5,359 bases of DNA from Oscillospiraceae bacterium. GTDB lineage: Bacteria; Bacillota; Clostridia; Oscillospirales; Ruminococcaceae. The notes beneath the pieces were generated by a model that saw nothing but the letters and a program-made list of their open reading frames with translations, ran no database searches and was not told the origin of the DNA. Numbering within the stretch: the first letter of the stretch is position 1; each line of letters begins with the position of its first letter. Of this stretch, positions 1-4,671 are shown piece after piece. The position numbers and the translations under genes are program-made. The DNA lies in NCBI GenBank assembly GCA_019420135.1, contig JAHZHS010000139.1, positions 1-5,359 on the forward strand, in the 5' to 3' direction.

Positions 1-2
1 GG

Positions 3-65
3 CTGTTCAACGCTCTGTCCTTCGGCGACATCATGCTGCGCAGCCAGATGAAGGGTAAGGCCTGA
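3..65 (+). CDS. C-terminal 20 codons of an unrecognised protein (partial)
   Basis: The third frame from the left edge stays open and ends in TGA at 63-65; the other two plus frames stop earlier, at 49-51 and 56-58. The codons (CTG, TTC, AAC, GGC, ATC, CGC, AAG) match the usage of the clear genes in the window. The visible peptide ends FGDIMLRSQMKGKA: a mildly hydrophobic segment followed by a short basic tail. That would suit the end of a membrane or a soluble protein, and it is too short to assign a family. It converges on the glycosyltransferase gene, and the terminator at 101-152 lies between the two stop codons. The coding call rests on frame, codon use and the terminator downstream of the stop. 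Confidence 0.55.
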   Translation: MFNALSFGDIMLRSQMKGKA

Positions 66-100
66 CACTCAGGGCAGTCCCCTTCCCCGAAAAAGAAAAC

Positions 101-156
101 AAAAGCAGGCGCTTTCCTCCCCTCCACGGGGTCCGGAAAGCGCCTGCTTTTTGATT
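101..156. terminator. Bidirectional intrinsic terminator between convergent genes
   Basis: A perfect 17-bp inverted repeat (101-117 with 135-151) is capped by a further 4-bp CCCC/GGGG stem (119-122 with 128-131). The plus strand continues into a T-rich run (148-152, then TTTT at 159-162). The minus strand continues into the complement of an A-rich stretch (85-104), which is also U-rich in RNA. It lies 35 nt after the plus-strand stop and 17 nt after the glycosyltransferase stop, so it can end transcripts from both sides. Confidence 0.92.
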
Positions 157-168
157 GATTTTCCATCC

Positions 169-1410
169 TCAATAGATGGGGGCATGGGTGACGAAGGCTG
201 CAAAATAGATACACCAGAACACTCCCAGCACGGCCAGCAGGGCCATGCGTCCGGCCTTGCCGCGCACGACGGTCACTGCCGCACCGGGCAGCGCCGGCAT
301 GCCCAGGGCATATCGCTGGGCGCTGATGAGCCAGGTCTGGCCGTTCATCATCAGCACCCCCGCCAGTCCCAGAAGCAGCCAGTCGGGAGACAGTCTGCGG
401 GCCGCCAGGGCAAAGAGCAGCACCTCCAGCAGGATCACCGCCACCGTCCACAGCCCGATATAGATGCCCAGCGGGGTCTCGGTATCCGCATAGCGGCACA
501 TATTCACAATGGCCTGAGGAAACAGGCAGAAGCTGTGATGCCAGTGTTCCTGCTGATAGATGGTAAACTGAAAGGCGTTGCCGTAGACCTTCCAGTTGAG
601 GAGCAGATAGACAAGAATGCCTGCAGCGGGGCCTGCCACCGGAAACAGCCAGGAGGCCCGCGGCTTTTCCCGGCGGCGAAGGGCCAGGACCATCCAGGCC
701 ACGGCATAGCCCGCCAGCAGAATGCCGTTGGCTCGGCACAGCGCCGCCAGCAGCCCGAACATTCCCGCCTGTCCCGGTCTGCGGCGCTGCATGGCATCCA
801 GGAAGGCAAAGTTCAGACAGTAAAAGAGGGCCTCTGTCTGGGGCAGGACGAAGAAGAAACTGCCCGGCAGTGCCAGCTGCACCGCGCAGGCCACTGCGGC
901 CGTAGTGTGGTTCTCCGTCAGTCGCCAGATGCAGCGGTACAAAAGCACTGTGCCCGCCGCCGTGAGAAGCACCGAAAGCACGGTGCCCACCAGCCAGAGA
1001 TCCACCCCCAGCAGGGCAAAGGGCCGCAGCACCCAGCCCCACAGAGGAAAAAACACGATCATCAGGTACTGCTCGGCGAAACCGTCCTCGGCGGCGCCGT
1101 AGCCCCACCGGGCAAGATCCAGATAGTGGCGGGCATCCAGTCCGCCGCAGAGGCCGACCTGCACCCCATCCAACGGGGAGAGTTCCGGGTGCTGCAGCCA
1201 GGCCGCAATGCACAGTGCCGTCAGCATGACCCCACACCAGAGCAGCGCACCGGCAAACACCAGGCGCTGGCTCTTGGCAGGCGCCGTCCTATCCCGGACC
1301 TGCCCGGCTTTTTCATCGGGGGCGGCGGCAAACAGGCGTACCACCCCGCACCCCAGGGCATAGAGAAAGCCAGCAGAGGCTCCGGCAGCCAGCACCATGG
1401 ACACGGACAT
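169..1410 (-). CDS. PIG-V-like GT-C membrane glycosyltransferase
   Basis: A 413-aa polytopic membrane protein. Hydrophobic segments lie at about residues 3-28, 50-72, 116-135, 138-158, 170-190, 217-244, 255-272, 316-337, 343-358 and 386-406. It carries motifs typical of the PIG-V (GPI mannosyltransferase II-like) family of GT-C enzymes. These are an Asp-containing first-loop motif LDARHYLDLARWGY (91-104; D92 is the likely catalytic-loop acid), FFPLW (120-124), PGSFFFVLPQTEALF (182-196), RANGIL (226-231), YGNAF then QEHW (276-290), and QRYALGMPALP (365-375). In eukaryotes PIG-V adds the second mannose of GPI anchors. Bacteria make no GPI, so bacterial relatives probably move a sugar from a polyprenyl-phosphate donor onto an envelope glycan or protein; donor and acceptor cannot be read from the sequence. 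The start is set by AAAGGGG (1418-1424), 7 nt before the ATG. It has its own promoter and terminator and no same-strand partner gene in the window. The first membrane segment plus a charged linker (32-49) ahead of the catalytic loop may be a family-specific extension. The family call is fairly secure; the substrate is unknown. Confidence 0.85.
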   Translation of the reverse strand: MSVSMVLAAGASAGFLYALGCGVVRLFAAAPDEKAGQVRDRTAPAKSQRLVFAGALLWCGVMLTALCIAAWLQHPELSPLDGVQVGLCGGLDARHYLDLARWGYGAAEDGFAEQYLMIVFFPLWGWVLRPFALLGVDLWLVGTVLSVLLTAAGTVLLYRCIWRLTENHTTAAVACAVQLALPGSFFFVLPQTEALFYCLNFAFLDAMQRRRPGQAGMFGLLAALCRANGILLAGYAVAWMVLALRRREKPRASWLFPVAGPAAGILVYLLLNWKVYGNAFQFTIYQQEHWHHSFCLFPQAIVNMCRYADTETPLGIYIGLWTVAVILLEVLLFALAARRLSPDWLLLGLAGVLMMNGQTWLISAQRYALGMPALPGAAVTVVRGKAGRMALLAVLGVFWCIYFAAFVTHAPIY

Positions 1411-1442
1411 GCTCTCTCCCCTTTCCCATTCAGTCTGCCCTG

Positions 1443-1472
1443 ATTATAGCACAGTCAGGCCGGCAAAGTCCA
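1443..1472 (-). promoter_or_regulatory. Sigma-A promoter with extended -10 for the glycosyltransferase
   Basis: Reading on the minus strand, the -35 is TGGACT (1472-1467, 4 of 6 consensus), the spacer is 18 nt, and the -10 is a perfect TATAAT (1448-1443). It is preceded by TGC, giving an extended -10. The expected transcript start near 1436 gives a leader of about 26 nt that contains the ribosome binding site. Confidence 0.8.
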
Positions 1473-1510
1473 CGCAGGGATCCACAGCCGTGGCCTCCTC
1501 CCCATCATGC

Positions 1511-1557
1511 AAAAAGGCCCCCGCAGAAGCCGGAGTTCCGGTTTCCGCAGGGGCCTT
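1511..1557 (-). terminator. Intrinsic terminator after the zinc-ribbon gene
   Basis: A 20-nt arm pair (1514-1533 with 1538-1557) around a 4-nt loop has 17 Watson-Crick pairs. Two of the three remaining positions become G-U wobbles only in the minus-strand RNA, and TTTTT follows on that strand (1515-1511). It begins 12 nt after the stop codon of the 146-aa protein. Both the wobble pattern and the T-run orient it to the minus strand. Confidence 0.92.
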
Positions 1558-1568
1558 CTGGTACAGGA

Positions 1569-2009
1569 TTATTCGATGGGAATCTCGTGATCCTTGGGCA
1601 GGGCGGCAGGCTCTTCGTCCTCATCCTCCGCCAGTTCCACGCCGAAAGATGCACCGCAGTTGGGGCAGACCAGCTCGTCGCCCAACAGCGCATCCTCATC
1701 CACGGTGGTAACCTCGCCGCAGTTGGGGCAGGTCACTTCGTACATGGCATCCTCGTCGCTGTCCTCCTCGTCCTCATCGTCGTTGTCAAACACCACGTTG
1801 ATGAGATCGGTCAGATCCTCGTCGATGGTATCCACATCCTCGTACAGCTGATCCAGGGCATTGTCCTGCTCGGTGACGGTGGAGGCCATCTCCTCCAGCA
1901 GATCCATCATCGCCGCAATGATCTTGCCGTTCTTGGAATTTGCGTCAAACTCCATGCCGGTCATCAGTCCACGGATGTACGCAGCTTTTGCATTGAGATC
2001 CATTGCCAT
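1569..2009 (-). CDS. Acidic zinc-ribbon protein (CD1247 N-terminal-domain-like)
   Basis: A 146-aa soluble protein in two parts. Residues 1-72 are a predicted helical domain (AKAAYIRGLMTGMEFD..., two to three helices, with a mostly acidic second half). This resembles the small Clostridia family named after C. difficile CD1247; I recognise it by pattern and could not search. An acidic linker (DNDDEDEEDSDED, 75-87) follows. The zinc ribbon has CPNCG at 94-98 and CPNCG at 115-119 (C94, C97, C115, C118; 17 residues between pairs), and an acidic tail runs to the end. One Zn(II) bound by four cysteines is expected. No enzymatic motif is visible; the fold suggests binding to a protein or nucleic acid, though the strong negative charge argues against direct DNA binding. 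It sits 69 nt downstream of efp with no promoter seen between, so it is probably co-transcribed with efp. The start at 2009 has AAGGAGG (2018-2024) 8 nt upstream; the in-frame Met3 would be 14 nt away and is less likely. Function is unknown. Confidence 0.88.
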   Translation of the reverse strand: MAMDLNAKAAYIRGLMTGMEFDANSKNGKIIAAMMDLLEEMASTVTEQDNALDQLYEDVDTIDEDLTDLINVVFDNDDEDEEDSDEDAMYEVTCPNCGEVTTVDEDALLGDELVCPNCGASFGVELAEDEDEEPAALPKDHEIPIE

Positions 2010-2029
2010 AATGGTTCCCTCCTTATGAT

Positions 2030-2077
2030 GGGCGGTCAGCCGCCCGTTTGGGTCGTCATGAACTCTGTCAGGCAGAG
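2030..2077 (-). other. Two tandem hairpins in the efp / zinc-ribbon spacer
   Basis: Within the 69-nt spacer, a 5-bp stem (2063-2067 with 2073-2077) lies directly after the efp stop. A perfect 6-bp GC-only stem GGGCGG/CCGCCC (2030-2035 with 2040-2045, 4-nt loop) lies 5 nt before the ribosome binding site of the next gene. Neither is followed by a T-run on the minus strand, so they are not ordinary terminators. They could be mRNA-stabilising or processing structures, or could damp translation of the downstream gene. The structure is seen; the role is inferred. Confidence 0.4.
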
Positions 2078-2078
2078 A

Positions 2079-2636
2079 TCAGACACGCTCCATATACTCG
2101 CCGGTGCGGGTATCGATGCGGATCTTGTCGCCCTCATTGATGAACAGGGGAACGCGGATCTCGGCACCGGTCTCGACCTTGGCGGGCTTCAGGGTGTTGG
2201 TGGCAGTGTTGCCCTTGAAGCCGGGCTCGGTCTCGGTGATTTCCAGCTCGATGAAGTTGGGGATTTCGACGCTGAACACCTTGCCCTTGTAGGACAGCAG
2301 CTTGCAGACCTCGTTCTCCTTGCAGAACTTGAAGTTGTCGGGCACATCGGCAGCGTTGACCGGGATGTCGTCGTAGGTCTCGTTGTCCATGAAGTGGTAC
2401 AGATCGCCGTCAGCGTAGCTGTAGGTCACTTCCTTGCGCTCAATGAACGCCTGGGGGAACTTGGCGGTGGGGTTGTAGCTGGTTTCGGTAACAGCGCCGG
2501 TGATGACATTCTTGGTCTTGGTGCGCACGAAAGCAGCGCCCTTGCCGGGCTTGACGTGCTGGAACTCGACGACCTGAAGGACCTGGCCGTCCTGCTCAAA
2601 AGTAACACCGTTACGGAACTCGCCTGCAGAGATCAT
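2079..2636 (-). CDS. efp: Translation elongation factor P
   Basis: A 185-aa cytoplasmic translation factor of normal full length. EF-P binds between the P and E sites of ribosomes stalled on polyproline stretches and promotes peptide bond formation. The three beta-barrel domains are recognisable: a KOW-like domain I (about 1-63), an OB domain II (about 66-128) and an OB domain III (about 130-185). Domain III ends in the family signature GDKIRIDTRTGEYMERV (169-185). The domain I loop that reaches the peptidyl-transferase centre reads HVKPGKGAAF (27-36), with Lys32 at the tip. This is the Bacillus-type loop; in B. subtilis the equivalent lysine carries 5-aminopentanol. No modifying enzyme (EpmA/EpmB or EarP type) is encoded in the window, so the modification state is open. 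The start is fixed by GGAGGAG (2645-2651), 8 nt upstream of the ATG. It has its own promoter and leads a probable two-gene unit with the zinc-ribbon gene. Confidence 0.98.
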   Translation of the reverse strand: MISAGEFRNGVTFEQDGQVLQVVEFQHVKPGKGAAFVRTKTKNVITGAVTETSYNPTAKFPQAFIERKEVTYSYADGDLYHFMDNETYDDIPVNAADVPDNFKFCKENEVCKLLSYKGKVFSVEIPNFIELEITETEPGFKGNTATNTLKPAKVETGAEIRVPLFINEGDKIRIDTRTGEYMERV

Positions 2637-2681
2637 ATAGAAAACTCCTCCATTAATTAGAATTCAAGCATACCTGTAGTT

Positions 2682-2710
2682 ATTTTACCCGAAACCGCGC
2701 GCCGTTGCAA
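2682..2710 (-). promoter_or_regulatory. Sigma-A promoter for efp
   Basis: On the minus strand, TTGCAA (2710-2705, 4 of 6), a 17-nt spacer, then TAAAAT (2687-2682, 5 of 6). The predicted start near 2675 gives a leader of about 39 nt before the efp ATG, including the ribosome binding site. The -35 element is a palindrome. Confidence 0.65.
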
Positions 2711-2730
2711 GCCCTGCACCCGGTTTTCGG

Positions 2731-2778
2731 GGCCAAATTGCGGAATTTTCCGGGATTTTGGCCGTTTTTTCGTATTTT
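2731..2778 (+). terminator. Terminator-like hairpin oriented to the plus strand
   Basis: The outer arms GGCCAAA/TTTGGCC (2731-2737 with 2757-2763) enclose an inner stem CGGAA/TTCCG (2741-2745 with 2748-2752). On the plus strand the hairpin is followed at once by G and TTTTTT (2765-2770), then CGTATTTT. On the minus strand, where the flanking genes lie, no T-run follows. It therefore looks like an intrinsic terminator for antisense transcription rather than for the endonuclease-IV-like gene. It might also simply be a folded leader or trailer element. Confidence 0.5.
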
Positions 2779-2788
2779 GATGCCGCCG

Positions 2789-3643
2789 TCAGGCCTGTTC
2801 GTAGGTCTGCATCAGCGTCCGGGCATCCTCCGCCTGGGTGCCGGCCGACTCACAGATGATGGTGGGGGCCAGTCCCCGCTCCTTGAGAAGCTTCATCAGC
2901 GGCTGGTGGGGCGGGCCGAACTCGGTGTCGGCAAAGGTGAGGTGGCACTTTTCTCCGCCCGCCGTGTAGGCAATGCGGGAAAAGTGGGAGTGAAACTGCA
3001 CCGCACGGTCATCCCCCAGGGCCTCGGCCATGCGATCAAGGATGGCCGCATAGTCCTCCTCTCCTGTGATGCCGCCGTGGGTGCGGGCATACAGATGGCC
3101 GAAGTCGATACAGGGGGTGATGCGGTCGTCCACGCCGCACAGGGCCAGCACCTCGTCCAGCGTCCCCAGCTGATTCACCTTGCCCATGGTCTCGGGGCAG
3201 AGGATGCAGTCGCCGTAGCCGGCGGCATCCACCGCCTCCACCGCCCGGCGCATGGTGTCCAGGGCCTTTTCCAGGGCGGCTTCCCGGCTCTGTTTGCCGC
3301 AGCTGCCTGCATGGAAGATGACCCGGCGTCCCCCAAGGGCCTTGACCAGAGCACAGCTCTGCAGCAGGTAGTCCACGCTGTGCAGGCGCTTTTCCTCCTC
3401 CATGCTGCTCATGCTGATATAGTAGGGTGCGTGCACCGACAGGGCGATGTTCTTCTCGGCGCACTGGGCGCCAAGGACTGCGGCCTTGTCCAGGGGCATG
3501 CGGACGCCCCGGCCGCACTGGACCTCAAAGGCAGTGAGGCCGAACCCGGCATGGTAGGCCGCAATATCCCGCGGGCTCTTGAAGCCGGAAGCAGCAAAGC
3601 TGTCCGACAGACCGGCGGCACCGAAGCGGGGCGAATCACTCAT
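2789..3643 (-). CDS. Endonuclease IV-like TIM-barrel metalloprotein (AP-endonuclease 2 superfamily)
   Basis: A 284-aa soluble protein, the usual endonuclease IV length. The metal-site residues of the Nfo fold appear in order and close to E. coli numbering: H71 in SVHAPYY (E. coli H69), H111 in FHAG (H109), E151 in CPETMGK (E145), D180 and H183 in CIDFGHLYAR (D179, H182), H218 in QFHSHFS (H216), and E265 in IICES (E261). The E. coli D229-x-H231 pair is replaced by GGEKCHLTF, with E231 and H234 as candidate ligands. A metal-dependent phosphoesterase acting on abasic-site DNA is the family expectation, but related TIM barrels include sugar isomerases, so the substrate is not settled. The start at 3643 is chosen because GGGAGGG (3651-3657) lies 7 nt upstream and the protein then begins at family homology. 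A longer reading back to 3853 only shadows the phosphatase gene. Its ATGAGTGA start overlaps the phosphatase stop by 8 nt, implying translational coupling. Confidence 0.88.
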   Translation of the reverse strand: MSDSPRFGAAGLSDSFAASGFKSPRDIAAYHAGFGLTAFEVQCGRGVRMPLDKAAVLGAQCAEKNIALSVHAPYYISMSSMEEEKRLHSVDYLLQSCALVKALGGRRVIFHAGSCGKQSREAALEKALDTMRRAVEAVDAAGYGDCILCPETMGKVNQLGTLDEVLALCGVDDRITPCIDFGHLYARTHGGITGEEDYAAILDRMAEALGDDRAVQFHSHFSRIAYTAGGEKCHLTFADTEFGPPHQPLMKLLKERGLAPTIICESAGTQAEDARTLMQTYEQA

Positions 3644-4145
3644 ACAGGGTCCCTCCCTTTTTGTAATAGTTGCGGATGAAGGGCGGCTCAAACCTGCGCT
3701 TGAATTTGACGCCCTTGGATTTGTCATGGGGGGTGCGGGGCATGACATACAGGCAGGGAATGCCGAACACTCCCGCGGCCAGGCGGTCGGTGTAGATCTG
3801 GTCCCCCACCATGGCCATCTGGTCCTTGCGCACACCCAGCCGGCGGCGGGCAACCATCAGCCCCACCGGCAGCGGCTTGCAGGCCAGCGGCACCCAGGCC
3901 AGGCCGATGCGCTCGGCAAAGGGGCGCACCCGTTTGGCCGTATTGTTGGAGACGATGGTCAGACTGACGCCTGCTGCACGCATGGTATCCAGCCAGGCGG
4001 AGACGCCTTCCTCCAGCTGCTGGCTGCCGTCCCCGGTGAGGGTGTTGTCCACATCCAGCACCAGGGCGCAGATGCCCTTTTGGCGCAGGAATTCCGGGGT
4101 GATGGCCTCCACATTTTTGAAGATATATTCCGGTGTGAGCAGCAT
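3636..4145 (-). CDS. YqeG-family HAD phosphatase (IIIA type)
   Basis: A 169-aa protein, typical YqeG length. HAD motifs are present: motif I LVLDVDNTLTGDG (28-40) with nucleophile D31 and acid/base D33; motif II TIVSNN (63-68) with S66; motif III lysine K90 in CKPLPVG; and motif IV MVGDQIYTD (112-120) with D115 and D120. The absence of a large cap domain fits the small IIIA class. The family is homologous to yeast Gep4, a phosphatidylglycerophosphate phosphatase, so a lipid-phosphate substrate is possible; other bacterial YqeG proteins have no settled substrate. The start is at 4145, where AAAGGGGGA (4153-4161) lies 7 nt upstream. An upstream in-frame extension to 4250 would run through the rpsU terminator and has no ribosome binding site. 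No promoter is visible in the 61 nt between the rpsU terminator and the ATG, so expression may depend on partial read-through. Confidence 0.93.
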   Translation of the reverse strand: MLLTPEYIFKNVEAITPEFLRQKGICALVLDVDNTLTGDGSQQLEEGVSAWLDTMRAAGVSLTIVSNNTAKRVRPFAERIGLAWVPLACKPLPVGLMVARRRLGVRKDQMAMVGDQIYTDRLAAGVFGIPCLYVMPRTPHDKSKGVKFKRRFEPPFIRNYYKKGGTLYE

Positions 4146-4201
4146 GGGTTTGTCCCCCTTTCGCGGGCGGCGGTTTGATTGGGCAGGGCTGTCCCCACAA
4201 T

Positions 4202-4231
4202 AAAAAAGCAGGCCCGACACGCGGGCCTGCT
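4202..4231 (-). terminator. Intrinsic terminator after rpsU
   Basis: A 10-bp perfect stem (4207-4216 with 4222-4231) with a 5-nt loop is followed on the minus strand by TTTTTT (4207-4202). It lies 42 nt after the rpsU stop. Confidence 0.92.
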
Positions 4232-4239
4232 CAGCCGTT

Positions 4240-4254
4240 TGACGTTGCACGTCA
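4240..4254 (-). other. Small hairpin between the rpsU stop and its terminator
   Basis: A perfect 6-bp inverted repeat TGACGT/ACGTCA with a 3-nt loop lies 19 nt after the rpsU stop and just ahead of the terminator stem. No T-run follows it. It may protect the 3' end of the short rpsU transcript; that role is inferred. Confidence 0.4.
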
Positions 4255-4273
4255 GCTCATGCAGGCAAAAAGC

Positions 4274-4450
4274 TTACTTGAACTTACGCTTGCGGGCGGC
4301 TTCGGACTTCTTCTTGCGGCGCACGGACGGCTTCTCGTAAGCCTCGCGCTTGCGCACCTCGGCGAGCACACCGCTGCGAGCGGTGCTGCGCTTGAACCGG
4401 CGCAGGGCGCTCTCAAGGGATTCGCCCTCTTTGACACGGATCTCCGACAT
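4274..4450 (-). CDS. rpsU: 30S ribosomal protein bS21
   Basis: A 58-aa, strongly basic protein. It begins MSEIRVKEGESLESALRRFK, the bS21 N-terminal signature, continues with a helix RSTARSGVLAEVRKREAYEK (21-40), and ends in a lysine/arginine-rich tail (41-58, PSVRRKKKSEAARKRKFK). bS21 sits on the platform of the small subunit near the 16S 3' end and assists initiation. Length and sequence are normal for Firmicutes. The start at 4450 is supported by AAGGGAGGG (4459-4467), 8 nt upstream; the stop is TAA at 4274-4276. It has its own consensus promoter, a leader of about 140 nt and a terminator, so it can be made as a monocistronic message, with possible read-through to the phosphatase gene. Confidence 0.98.
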   Translation of the reverse strand: MSEIRVKEGESLESALRRFKRSTARSGVLAEVRKREAYEKPSVRRKKKSEAARKRKFK

Positions 4451-4592
4451 CTTGCTTTCCCTCCCTTGGCCTATGACAGGAGTTTGCCGGTCGTTTTTTC
4501 AGCATCTGCGCGGCGGGGAACTTTCCGGAAAGACAGTCGCAAAACTGTCCGGGAAGCGCCCTGTTTTCGCGCTTGCTACTAGTCAACCAGTA
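4451..4592 (-). promoter_or_regulatory. Long structured 5' leader of rpsU
   Basis: If transcription starts about 7 nt after the -10 (near 4592), the untranslated leader is about 142 nt. This is much longer than the roughly 26- and 39-nt leaders of the other promoters here. It contains a perfect 6-bp stem GACAGT/ACTGTC (4532-4537 with 4544-4549, 6-nt loop), extended by TTCC/GGAA arms (4523-4526 with 4552-4555) across an internal loop. A GC-rich stretch follows (4508-4518), then an A-run in RNA (complement of TTTTTT at 4494-4499). No family such as a T-box or known riboswitch was recognised. Autoregulation by the ribosomal protein is one possibility. Confidence 0.45.
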
Positions 4593-4598
4593 TTGTCA

Positions 4599-4628
4599 AT
4601 TATACTATACTGTGCGGGAAAATGTCAA
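4599..4628 (-). promoter_or_regulatory. Consensus sigma-A promoter for rpsU
   Basis: On the minus strand, a perfect TTGACA (4628-4623) and a perfect TATAAT (4604-4599) are separated by 18 nt. It starts 44 nt after the leuS stop. Additional TTGACA (4599-4594) and TTGACT (4586-4581) copies follow immediately but have no matching -10. Confidence 0.92.
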
Positions 4629-4671
4629 CCTTCTTTTCTCGCCCCGCAGGATTGTTTACAAATTGTTCAGC

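Noticed and set aside
151..1443. A 430-codon plus-strand open frame opposite the glycosyltransferase
   Set aside because: Its translation is rich in Gln, His, Gly and Arg with no domain or ribosome binding site, as expected for the antisense of a GC-rich gene. The minus-strand product has clear membrane segments and family motifs.
1587..2660. A 357-codon plus-strand open frame opposite efp and the zinc-ribbon gene
   Set aside because: It spans two well-supported minus-strand genes and their spacer, and its protein is a low-complexity Val/Leu/Gly/His shadow.
2705..3679. A 324-codon plus-strand open frame opposite the endonuclease IV-like gene
   Set aside because: Antisense shadow with no recognisable domain; the minus strand carries the conserved metal-site motifs.
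3644..3853. A 70-residue N-terminal extension of the endonuclease IV-like protein
   Set aside because: It lies out of frame within the YqeG-like gene, is Pro/Arg/Ser/Trp-rich, and the internal ATG at 3643 has a good ribosome binding site at the right distance.
4146..4250. A 35-residue N-terminal extension of the YqeG-like protein
   Set aside because: It would be translated through the rpsU terminator hairpin; the ATG at 4145 has a strong ribosome binding site and gives the normal family length.
4252..4437. A 61-codon minus-strand frame over rpsU
   Set aside because: It is out of frame with the unmistakable bS21 sequence at 4274-4450.
4630..4671. A possible leuS terminator with the repeated AACAAT sequence
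   Set aside because: AACAAT occurs as a direct repeat, not an inverted one; only a 4-bp stem with a 2-nt loop can form, and no T-run follows.
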